From assembly GCA_903866915.1 (NCBI GenBank), contig CAIPPO010000022.1:1-41217 (forward strand): DNA of 41,217 nt, written 5' to 3'. Below the pieces are notes generated by a model, which did no database searches, was not told where the DNA came from, and was given only the letters and a program-made list of their open reading frames with translations. This document shows, piece by piece, positions 9,328-16,804 of the stretch (its first letter is position 1; every line of letters starts with the position of its first letter). The position numbers were made by a program, and so were the translations under genes. Source of the stretch: an uncultured Mucilaginibacter sp. (GTDB lineage: Bacteria > Bacteroidota > Bacteroidia > Sphingobacteriales > Sphingobacteriaceae).

Positions 9328-10641
9328 ATGAAGTACTTTAAAATCATCATTGCAGTTGCTTTGCTGTCTGGCATCGCCTCGTGCAAGCACCAAGGCGCTT
9401 TACCCGCAGATGCCGACGTGTTGAATGCCAACGAAGATGCCCTTACTCATGTAATTATTTACGATGTTTTTACACCGCCGGTCGCGAGTCGTATATACGC
9501 TTATACCAGCCTGGCAAGCTACGAGGCAATGAAATATGCTGACCCGAAATACAACTCTCTGACTGCGCAGTTAAAAGGCTTTGCGCCTATGCCGCAACCG
9601 GTAGCCGGCAAGAGTTATAATTTTGCCTTGGCCGCTACCAAAGCATTTTTTACTGTTGCTCATAAAGTAACCTTTTCAGTTGATACGCTGAACAAATACG
9701 AGAATTTAGTATACAGCAGCTATAAGAATTCACTGGACGATTCAACTTATATCCGTTCGATAGATCTTGGACAACGTATCGGTGAAACTGTGTCGACCCG
9801 TGCAATGAAAGATAACTATCCGCAAACCCGCGGCAAACCGAAATATATTGGCCTTAATGTACCGGGCAAATGGCGACCAACTCCACCTGATTATATGGAT
9901 GGAGTTGAGTTTTGCTGGGGACAGATGCATACATTGCTGATCGATTCCTCGACTATTTTTATGCCGGGCCCGCCGCCTCCCTACAGCGATGACACGTCGA
10001 GTGTATTTTTTAAAGGCGCTAAAGCAGTTTATGACCTAAATAAACACCTTACTAAAACACAGGATACAATTGCCAGGTATTGGGACGACAATCCGTTCGT
10101 AGTTGTTCATAACGGTCATATGATGTTTGCGGATAAAAAGATCACGCCTGGTGGACATTGGATCGGTATTACTACTATTGCTTGCCGTCAAACACACGCT
10201 GATGGTATAAAAACTGCGCAAGCTTATGCTTTAACATCTATTGCCCTGTTTGAAAGTTTTATTACCTGTTGGGAAGTAAAATACAAGTATGCGTATGTTC
10301 GGCCTGTGACGGTAATAAACGATAAAATTGAAAAAAATTGGCTTCCTTTATTGCAAACCCCGCCATTTCCGGAATATACCGCCGGACATAGCACGATCAG
10401 TGCTGCATCAGCAACCGTATTAACCCATGAGTTTGGCGATAACTTTGCATTCCGCGATACCAGCGATTTGAAGTATATAGGATTGCAACGCGATTTTAAA
10501 TCGTTCAAAAAAGCAGCTGAAGAGACCGCAATTAGCCGGTTTTATGGAGGAATACATTTCCTGAATAGCAGCCTAACCGGTGCCAATCAGGGTAACCAGG
10601 TGGGTGAATTGATCTGGCAGCGTTTAAAACTTACCAAATAA
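9328..10641 (+). CDS. Vanadium-dependent haloperoxidase / PAP2-superfamily lipoprotein
   Basis: This 437-residue lipoprotein has a signal peptide with lipobox IASC (Cys19). It carries the oxyanion-binding residues of the vanadium haloperoxidase / class A acid phosphatase superfamily with family-like spacing: Lys318 and Arg325 (KYKYAYVRP), Gly353-His354 (EYTAGHST), and Arg404 and His410 (RFYGGIH). The seven-residue Lys-Arg gap and the six-residue Arg-His gap match fungal vanadium chloroperoxidase. The serine of the usual SGH motif is alanine (Ala352). By family it could oxidise halides with peroxide or hydrolyse phosphate esters; sequence alone does not decide. It sits 9 bases after the VCBS/ASPIC gene and 14 bases before the heme/FG-GAP gene, so all three are likely co-expressed and exported. 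Confidence 0.87.
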   Translation: MKYFKIIIAVALLSGIASCKHQGALPADADVLNANEDALTHVIIYDVFTPPVASRIYAYTSLASYEAMKYADPKYNSLTAQLKGFAPMPQPVAGKSYNFALAATKAFFTVAHKVTFSVDTLNKYENLVYSSYKNSLDDSTYIRSIDLGQRIGETVSTRAMKDNYPQTRGKPKYIGLNVPGKWRPTPPDYMDGVEFCWGQMHTLLIDSSTIFMPGPPPPYSDDTSSVFFKGAKAVYDLNKHLTKTQDTIARYWDDNPFVVVHNGHMMFADKKITPGGHWIGITTIACRQTHADGIKTAQAYALTSIALFESFITCWEVKYKYAYVRPVTVINDKIEKNWLPLLQTPPFPEYTAGHSTISAASATVLTHEFGDNFAFRDTSDLKYIGLQRDFKSFKKAAEETAISRFYGGIHFLNSSLTGANQGNQVGELIWQRLKLTK

Positions 10642-10655
10642 TAAACTGATTGAAG

Positions 10656-12209
10656 ATGAGTCATAGAAATACGGGCCTATACGCCTTTTTTGCAATTATA
10701 TTTTTTACAATTCTTAGCACCAGCATGTTACTGAGCGGATGCAAAAGTAATAGTGTTTTCCAATCTACTGGAGATACAATAGCGGATGGAAAAGTTTTGG
10801 TTCAAAAATATTGTACCAAATGCCACGAAGAGGTGGACCCAAAACTTCTGACAAAAGATGTATGGAATTTTCATACGCTTCCAACAATGTCGCGCTACCT
10901 GGGTTTGTCTACTTTCAGCCAGACCAATTATTATAAGAAGCCAACAGACACTGGCGGAGTGTCGCTGGATGAATGGCTGATCATCAGAACCTATTTCAAT
11001 AAACTGGCCCCGAACGAGTTGCCAGCTATCAAAGAACCCCAGCCCTTGCTGAATGATTGGGCTGGTTTTACATTACGTAAACCTCAGGCGGCAGATAAAG
11101 TAGTACATACTTCGTTGGTCGCTTTCGATTCGATAAATAGTAAGTTATACACGAGCGATCTTGTGAGCACTAAATTGACGGAATGGGATGCTAACCTTAA
11201 ACCGCATGCTGTTGCTGATTTGCCTTCTGCACCGGTGGATGCCATCTTTTCTAAAGGGGTAAACGGGCAAAATGAAGGTGTTTTCTCTTGTATCGGGCAG
11301 ATCATCCCGATGGATTTCCCTAATGGGAAGGTCGTGAACCTTAATCTTGATGGTAAAAATGCTGTCAATAAACCTTCCATTATTCAGGAGGACCTTGGCA
11401 GACCCGTTCAAACGCTGGCTGGTGATTTTAATAAAGACGGGTTAACTGACTACGTAATACTTGCGCAGGGGCATTTTGTAGGCGGTGTTTACCTGATGAA
11501 GCAAAAATCAGATCACTCTTTTATACAATCGAATATTTCGGATAAACCAGGTGCTGTGCAGGCTATCGCGGGCGATTTTAATCAGGATGGCTGGCTTGAT
11601 CTGATGGTATTATATGGTTCGGGTGAAGAAGGACTGTGGCTATATACCAATGATCATAAAGGTGGTTTTACCGGCAGGAGCCTGATTAATTTTCCGGCTG
11701 TAAATGGTTCATCCAGCTTCCAGCTGGCTGATATCAATCATGATGGGAAGCTTGATTTGATCTATACCTGCGGCTATAATTACAAGGATTCGCGAATTTT
11801 AAAACCTTACCATGGCTTGTATGTATTTACTAACCAGGGCGACTGGAGTTTCAAACAGTCATACTACTATCCGATAAATGGTACTACAAAAGCTATTGCA
11901 GCCGATTTTGATGGCGACGGCGACCTTGACATAGCAACAATTTCATTTTTCGCTGACCTGAAGGGTAATCCTGCCGAAAGTTTTATTTATTTTGAACAGG
12001 ACAAGCCTTTGAGTTTTAAACCCCATGCTATTCCCATCAGCAAATATGGCCATTGGATGAATATGACCGTTGCCGACGTGAACCACGATGGTAAACCTGA
12101 TATTATTTTAGGCAATTACGCTGACGGTTTGCTGATACAGGACGGGCTAAAACCTTTCTGGGATCAGCATTTGCCCTTTGTGATATTGGAAAACCATACC
12201 CAAAAATAG
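10656..12209 (+). CDS. Cytochrome c-FG-GAP/VCBS repeat fusion lipoprotein
   Basis: About 517 residues. The ATG at 10656 was preferred over an in-frame TTG at 10650 because it directly starts the basic signal peptide (MSHRNTGLY...LLSGC lipobox). After the lipid-anchor Cys comes a single c-type heme motif, CTKCH at residues 53-57, in a cytochrome-like segment (GKVLVQKYCTKCHEEVDPKLL). The remainder is FG-GAP/VCBS propeller repeats (DFNKDGLTDYVI, DFNQDGWLDLMV, DINHDGKLDLIY, DFDGDGDLDIAT, DVNHDGKPDIIL). The fusion of a heme domain to a beta-propeller suggests an electron-transfer or redox-enzyme partner at the cell surface. Its stop is 15 bases from the stop of the convergent multiheme cytochrome gene. 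The exact reaction is unknown. Confidence 0.85.
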   Translation: MSHRNTGLYAFFAIIFFTILSTSMLLSGCKSNSVFQSTGDTIADGKVLVQKYCTKCHEEVDPKLLTKDVWNFHTLPTMSRYLGLSTFSQTNYYKKPTDTGGVSLDEWLIIRTYFNKLAPNELPAIKEPQPLLNDWAGFTLRKPQAADKVVHTSLVAFDSINSKLYTSDLVSTKLTEWDANLKPHAVADLPSAPVDAIFSKGVNGQNEGVFSCIGQIIPMDFPNGKVVNLNLDGKNAVNKPSIIQEDLGRPVQTLAGDFNKDGLTDYVILAQGHFVGGVYLMKQKSDHSFIQSNISDKPGAVQAIAGDFNQDGWLDLMVLYGSGEEGLWLYTNDHKGGFTGRSLINFPAVNGSSSFQLADINHDGKLDLIYTCGYNYKDSRILKPYHGLYVFTNQGDWSFKQSYYYPINGTTKAIAADFDGDGDLDIATISFFADLKGNPAESFIYFEQDKPLSFKPHAIPISKYGHWMNMTVADVNHDGKPDIILGNYADGLLIQDGLKPFWDQHLPFVILENHTQK

Positions 12210-12224
12210 CAGTTAGGCATGGGT

Positions 12225-13094
12225 TTAGTGTGCCGTTAAACGCTTAGTATTATTGAATTTTAACCAGTTCAATACCTTTTGAGCTTCTTCGGGGTAAACT
12301 GTGATATGATGGGTATGCACCAGTGCCCCTGACGTTCCGGCTATGATCAATTTGGAGGAAACGGAGGGCATATGACAGGAAATGCAATTTTGACTTAACT
12401 GCGATGAATTCAGTTGATTTGTGAGTTTGCACTTATTACTCGTTGTGTGACAAGTCAAACATTTAGAAGCGAATAGCAGCGTATTATCTCTTTGGGTTTG
12501 GTGAGTATCATGGCATGAAGCGCAACTCATACTGCTGTTGATATAGCATTTACTGCTCTGTAATAAAGCAGTCTGATCGCCATGCACATCAATAGATTTA
12601 TAGTTTGCAGATAAATTAGACGGCACGATCCGCATAAACTTATCCAGGGTATCACCCGGTTTAAACAGGTAAGTAGCTTTAATCATTACATTATTAGCTC
12701 CGGAATGACAAACGGCGCACATGTTAACTTTTTGTTCGCGGGTAAGTGATTTATAAGTTGCAATGTTGCGGGCCTCTTTTACCGCGGGGTTTTCTGTCTG
12801 GAATTTGACATGTTCAGCCGCCGGGCCATGACAACGTTCGCAATCAATCGGGTAAATGATGCTGTCTTTTGCAAAACCTTCGGGATTTGAAGAAAATATC
12901 GGCAACACACCTTTTTGCGATTTGGCAAATGACATGTGACAACCAAGGCACTGTGAAGTAATCATCCGCTCGTAGTCGGGCTCGTTGCTTTGATAGCCCG
13001 GACTGTTGATCCATTGATGAGCATTCGCTACATAAGATATCGGTAACTGAAAAAGTTCATTTGCATACCAATAGGCATAGGATTGGCCTTTCAC
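12225..13094 (-). CDS. Multiheme cytochrome c, 3' part of a frameshifted gene (six CxxCH)
   Basis: This 289-residue open frame begins at a GTG that overlaps the stop of the upstream fragment (13091-13459). It has no signal peptide of its own and starts mid-domain (KGQSYAYWYANELFQL). It holds six heme c motifs in order: CLGCH, CERCH, CAVCH, CASCH, CLTCH and CISCH. Joined to the upstream fragment it makes one roughly 410-residue exported seven-heme cytochrome. Restoring one T in the seven-T run (13101-13107 on the plus strand) joins the two halves as RFDIFFGSVKGQSYAYW. The short frame at 13091-13459 is therefore its true 5' part. A role in periplasmic or surface electron transfer is inferred from the hemes. 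It is convergent with the heme/FG-GAP gene. Confidence 0.85.
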   Translation of the reverse strand: MKGQSYAYWYANELFQLPISYVANAHQWINSPGYQSNEPDYERMITSQCLGCHMSFAKSQKGVLPIFSSNPEGFAKDSIIYPIDCERCHGPAAEHVKFQTENPAVKEARNIATYKSLTREQKVNMCAVCHSGANNVMIKATYLFKPGDTLDKFMRIVPSNLSANYKSIDVHGDQTALLQSSKCYINSSMSCASCHDTHQTQRDNTLLFASKCLTCHTTSNKCKLTNQLNSSQLSQNCISCHMPSVSSKLIIAGTSGALVHTHHITVYPEEAQKVLNWLKFNNTKRLTAH

Positions 13095-13459
13095 GCTTCC
13101 AAAAAAATATCAAATCGTCCCGATTGCACAACTTTACCATCCCGGTAGGTAACCTGGTAAAGACCGCTCTTACGTTTCTCCATTTTTACCCGGGTATGTG
13201 GATCGAAGATTTGTTCGTTTTTTTTTGACGCAAAACTTCCCTGGACAGTATTAATACCTGCTGGCCCTGATGATAAGAAATGTGCAGTATGAACGTAGGA
13301 GCTATAAATGTTTTTGTGGCAATTGACGCATGTAGCCGAGCCCGCGTAAGTTTCACCCCGGGGATCTTCACTTTTTTTAGATGAAAGGCATTGTGTAAAA
13401 ACGAGGATAAAAGGTATCAAAATTATTAAACCCAGTCTGAACAGTTTTTTGATCGGCAT
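13091..13459 (-). CDS. Multiheme cytochrome c, 5' part of a frameshifted gene (signal peptide and first heme)
   Basis: This 122-residue fragment holds the export signal and first heme site of the seven-heme cytochrome that continues in another frame at 12225-13094. MPIKKLFRLGLIILIPFILVF is followed by a possible lipobox (FTQC), then GSATCVNCHKN with CVNCH. It ends abnormally with FDIFLEA and a stop, where the joined frame would read FDIFFGSVKG. The cause is a missing base in a homopolymer: real decay, a sequencing indel, or slippage during expression. Taken alone the fragment would be a non-functional stub. Confidence 0.85.
   Translation of the reverse strand: MPIKKLFRLGLIILIPFILVFTQCLSSKKSEDPRGETYAGSATCVNCHKNIYSSYVHTAHFLSSGPAGINTVQGSFASKKNEQIFDPHTRVKMEKRKSGLYQVTYRDGKVVQSGRFDIFLEA
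13100..13106 (-). other. Homopolymer frameshift site / possible -1 slippery heptamer
   Basis: On the minus strand the frame-zero codons are ATT TTT TTG GAA, which present T TTT TTG, the classic X XXY YYZ arrangement for -1 slippage. A -1 shift here enters exactly the frame of the 3' cytochrome fragment. The seven-T run is also a common place for sequencing or replication indels, so function is not demonstrated. Confidence 0.5.
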
Positions 13460-13899
13460 ACAGTAAAACTTTCCTTGTTCAGGAAAAAATAATTCCTCTT
13501 TTTAATGTACTTTAAATATTATCTGCAAGTAAATCATTTGACAGGCAATTGTTTGAAACGATCGACGGACAGATGATATACGTAGATGAAAAGCCATCGG
13601 ATGTTAACTATTCCAGCTTAATTGATACTTTCGGGCATCGTTGATCAGTGACCGATGGCTAAAATACTTTAAACTTGAGGGCCCTTCGTCTGCAGCTTGT
13701 AAATTGAACGTAACAAGCTTATTACGCTTTCAGAAATAGCTCATATGATCGCGAAAGGCAGTTTTGGGATGGAAAAGGAAACGTAAAATATGCGTTAGGA
13801 ACTGAATAGGTTATATACCAAAATCGTATGATAAAAAGGTAAATTAGTACAGTTTCCGCTAAGCATTTGTTCAGTAGTTTTACTAACCAATTTATACTA
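13460..13899. other. Intergenic region with traces of a decayed coding sequence
   Basis: This 440-base region lies between the divergent cytochrome and GH2 genes. The plus-strand frame of 13516-13644 is open and protein-like (FETIDGQMIYVDEK, ending GHR and TGA). The same frame is open again at 13714-13809 (YYAFRNSSYDRERQFWDGKG, ending GTE and TAG). Between them a different frame is open for about 30 codons (DRWLKYFKLEGPSS). No start codon or known domain is recognised. This could be an eroded gene or chance. A nine-base inverted repeat (AGCCATCGG 13592-13600, CCGATGGCT 13652-13660) lies inside it. The GH2 promoter should be in the last 100 bases but is not identified. Confidence 0.4.
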
Positions 13900-16701
13900 A
13901 TGAAAAAGATTTATTACCTGGCAGCCATATTGCTGCTTACCCGGTTCGTTTTCAGTCAAACCTTGTACGCCCAAAGTGCAGGTATCAGGCAAGTTAAATT
14001 AACGGATTTCGATCTCCAGTCGTCATCCCTGATCAAAGAAAATGGCGAGGCCATTTCATTAGCAACATACCATTCCGGAGTGTACTGGTTTCCTGTTAAA
14101 GTGCCTACTACAGTTCTAAGGGGCTTGGTCGCAAACCATATTTACCCCAATCCCTATCTGGGCCTGAATAACATGCAGATCCCCGATGCGTCAGACCAGT
14201 TTAATAAGGAATATAACCTTGAACAATACAGCTACCTGCCGAATGATCCAAATCCATGGAAAAAGCCCTATTGGTATCGTACTTCCTTTAAAGTACCCGC
14301 AGGCGACCGGGGTAAGCATTTTCAGCTCCTGTTCAAAGGGATTAACTACCGTGCAGCAGTTTGGCTAAACGGCAAACAAATAGCTGATTCGACGCAGCTG
14401 GTTGGTATGTTTGCCGAATACAACCTGGATGTTAGCGGTCAAATCAAACCTGGTGCCGAAAATATCCTGGCGGTAAAAATTTATCCTCTTGACTATCCCG
14501 GGTACCCGGCAAAAGAACAATTGCAGGCACTCGGCCCATTTTTTGAAAATGGAGGCCCTACAGGCGATATTGGTAAAAACGTAACCATGCTTTGCTCGGT
14601 CGGTTGGGATTGGATACCACCGGTGCGCGACAGAAATATTGGGATATGGCAGCCGGTTTACCTCCGCACAACTGGCGCAGTAACTATTGGCCGTCCGAAA
14701 TTAGTAACTGATCTGCCAAAGCTGCCAGATACAAGCCTCGCGAAATTGTCGCTCCAACTCTCCCTAAGTAATAGCAGTAACGCGGTTCAAAAAGGAAAAC
14801 TGACCGTTAGCATTAGCCCCGAAAATTTTAAGGGAACTGCTATTCAATTTTCAAAAGATGCTGAAATAAACGCGAATGCAGTTGCTCAACTTGATTTAAC
14901 TGCCGACCAGGTAAGTGCGCTGTTAATTCATCAGCCGCATTTATGGTGGCCAAATAATTATGGCCGCCCTGATCTTTATCGCATTCGTTTACAATATAGT
15001 ACTGCCGGAGTTATTCAGGATGACACATCTTTTGTGTTTGGCATACGCACCGTTGGCTCAAAGGCTACTATGGTTAACGGCTTCCTGCGCCGCGAATTTT
15101 TCGTGAATGGCAAACGCGTTCACTTGAACGGAGGGGCATGGGTGCCCGATATGCTGGTCGATCGCGATTCGGCGAGGTACGATTATGAGTTGCACCTTTG
15201 CAGAAATGCCAATGTTAACCTGGTCCGTATCTGGGGCGGTGGTGTTACACCACCGGATGCATTTTGGAATGCTGCCGACCGGTATGGCCTGATGGTATGG
15301 TCGGATTTTTGGGTAACAGGCGATACCCAGGGCGAGTTTAAAGGTTCGCCGGATTGGCCGCTGGAGGGTAGTGTATTTATTAAAAATGTACTGAGCACTA
15401 TTTATCGAATCCGAAACCACCCTTCTCTGCTGGTTTGGACCGGAGGAAATGAAGGTCATGCCCGCGAGGAGTTGTACAATGCAATGCGCGATAATGTGAT
15501 CAACCTGGATGGTACAAGGCCATTTATTCCGAGTTCATCAGGTTTTGCTAAACTGCCCCAGGGGTGGAAAGGGTCGTACCCCGATAATCAGGCGTCTGGT
15601 GTTTATAGTGGCGGGCCTTATGCCTGGCGCGATCCGAAAGTATATTATCAATTGGCTGATGCCGGTCGCGATTGGGTGTTTAAAGATGAGACCGGAATAC
15701 CTTCGCAGCCCCCGTATACTACTTTGCCGCGTGTTATTACCAATTTGGTTTGGGATACCAGGCTGCCATTTCCGCTCAATAACTCGTGGGGATACCACGA
15801 TGCGGCCACCGGGGCCGCCCGCTATGATGATTATATTAATGAAATGGTAAAGCGTTATGGTCAGCCAACTACTATGGAGAATTATAGCGACAAAATGCAG
15901 TTAATGAACTACTCCGGGTACCAGGGTATATTTGAAGCAGCCGGACATAAATTGAATGAAACGGGTGGTGTAATGCTCTGGAAATTAAATGCTGCCCTAC
16001 CAAGTGTAGTTTGGCAGATTTACGATTGGTATCTGGAGCCCAATGCTGGTTATTATGCACTGCAGAATGCCTGCGAACCCTTGCATATTCAGCTTAACCT
16101 TGACGATTCTGCGGCAACTGTGATCAACAGGCAACACCATGTCACCGGCAAACTTTTTGCAAACGCAGCGATTTATAGCATGGATAGCAAATTGCTGCAA
16201 AAAGTGAAGGTTGCCAACATTACGCTCGACTCATCTGGAACAAAAGAAGTTGTACCGCTAAAAGCTGTCCTGAAGAACATAAAAGAGCCAGTTTTAGTAG
16301 TGCTTGAACTTGATAATGCTGCTGGTAAAGTTATATCACGTAATAGCTATTCGTCTTCGCCTGGAAACGACTTTACCGCGTTAAATAGTTTGCCGAATGC
16401 CAGGTTGAAAACAAGGGTACTGAAAACTGAAAAGAATTATAGCGAAAGTAAGTGGACTGTTGAAATAACCAATACTTCTGATAAACTTGCATTTTTTGTT
16501 CGCCCCCAATTGATTGCAGCCGGTGACGAGGTAATGCCGTCTTTTTGGTCGGCCAGCTATTTTACCCTGGTGCCAGGTGAGCATATCGTGCTTTCAGTAA
16601 GTGCCCCCAATGCTAAATTGGGCAATTCAAAACCCGATATTAAAATATCAGCATGGAATGTTAAGCCAAATACAGTGAACCTTGCAGCAACAACAAAATA
16701 A
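13900..16701 (+). CDS. Secreted glycoside hydrolase family 2 enzyme (beta-mannosidase / exo-glucosaminidase-like)
   Basis: About 933 residues. ATG 13900 was chosen over an in-frame TTG at 13867 because it begins a clean signal peptide (MKKIYYLAAILLL...LYAQ). Domains run as in GH2: an N-terminal sugar-binding jelly roll (YWYRTSFKVPAG, VWLNGKQIADS), immunoglobulin-like domains, then a TIM barrel. Barrel signatures are LVRIWGGGVTPPDAFWNAAD, RIRNHPSLLVWTGGNEG with likely acid/base Glu518, and FKDETGIPSQ with likely nucleophile Glu597. The closest subgroup by pattern is beta-mannosidase / exo-beta-glucosaminidase / endo-mannosidase, not beta-galactosidase. It is monocistronic and followed by a terminator. 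The genuine substrate is undetermined, but an exported exo-acting enzyme on beta-linked mannosyl or glucosaminyl chains fits. Confidence 0.85.
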   Translation: MKKIYYLAAILLLTRFVFSQTLYAQSAGIRQVKLTDFDLQSSSLIKENGEAISLATYHSGVYWFPVKVPTTVLRGLVANHIYPNPYLGLNNMQIPDASDQFNKEYNLEQYSYLPNDPNPWKKPYWYRTSFKVPAGDRGKHFQLLFKGINYRAAVWLNGKQIADSTQLVGMFAEYNLDVSGQIKPGAENILAVKIYPLDYPGYPAKEQLQALGPFFENGGPTGDIGKNVTMLCSVGWDWIPPVRDRNIGIWQPVYLRTTGAVTIGRPKLVTDLPKLPDTSLAKLSLQLSLSNSSNAVQKGKLTVSISPENFKGTAIQFSKDAEINANAVAQLDLTADQVSALLIHQPHLWWPNNYGRPDLYRIRLQYSTAGVIQDDTSFVFGIRTVGSKATMVNGFLRREFFVNGKRVHLNGGAWVPDMLVDRDSARYDYELHLCRNANVNLVRIWGGGVTPPDAFWNAADRYGLMVWSDFWVTGDTQGEFKGSPDWPLEGSVFIKNVLSTIYRIRNHPSLLVWTGGNEGHAREELYNAMRDNVINLDGTRPFIPSSSGFAKLPQGWKGSYPDNQASGVYSGGPYAWRDPKVYYQLADAGRDWVFKDETGIPSQPPYTTLPRVITNLVWDTRLPFPLNNSWGYHDAATGAARYDDYINEMVKRYGQPTTMENYSDKMQLMNYSGYQGIFEAAGHKLNETGGVMLWKLNAALPSVVWQIYDWYLEPNAGYYALQNACEPLHIQLNLDDSAATVINRQHHVTGKLFANAAIYSMDSKLLQKVKVANITLDSSGTKEVVPLKAVLKNIKEPVLVVLELDNAAGKVISRNSYSSSPGNDFTALNSLPNARLKTRVLKTEKNYSESKWTVEITNTSDKLAFFVRPQLIAAGDEVMPSFWSASYFTLVPGEHIVLSVSAPNAKLGNSKPDIKISAWNVKPNTVNLAATTK

Positions 16702-16720
16702 TTAAGATGCAATCGCTCAA

Positions 16721-16756
16721 AAGCAAGAACCCTGTTCACGCAGGGTTTTTGCTTTT
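16721..16756 (+). terminator. Intrinsic terminator after the GH2 gene
   Basis: A 14-bp stem (16721-16734 with 16741-16754) contains one G-T wobble pair and a six-base TTCACG loop. It lies 19 bases after the GH2 stop. The T tract is short and partly inside the stem (TTTTTGCTTTT), so strength is uncertain. Confidence 0.75.
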
Positions 16757-16784
16757 AGGGGATACAAAGATTAATCTGGTCTGT

Positions 16785-16792
16785 TACCTTTG
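16785..16792 (+). promoter_or_regulatory. Bacteroidota -7 element (TACCTTTG) for the amine oxidase gene
   Basis: The sequence matches TAnnTTTG exactly. Transcription would start around 16796, which leaves the TTG at 16790 inside the promoter and supports ATG 16805 as the start. No clear TTG -33 element is seen at normal spacing. Confidence 0.55.
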
Positions 16793-16804
16793 TTGCAATT
16801 TCAG

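Noticed and set aside
13592..13660. A nine-base inverted repeat (AGCCATCGG / CCGATGGCT) considered as a regulatory hairpin or attachment site.
   Set aside because: The 51-base spacer and lack of a direct-repeat flank or nearby recombinase make a functional structure unlikely.
15058..15459. A 133-codon minus-strand frame inside the GH2 gene.
   Set aside because: It lies over the conserved GH2 barrel and catalytic motifs on the plus strand. It has no signal or domain.
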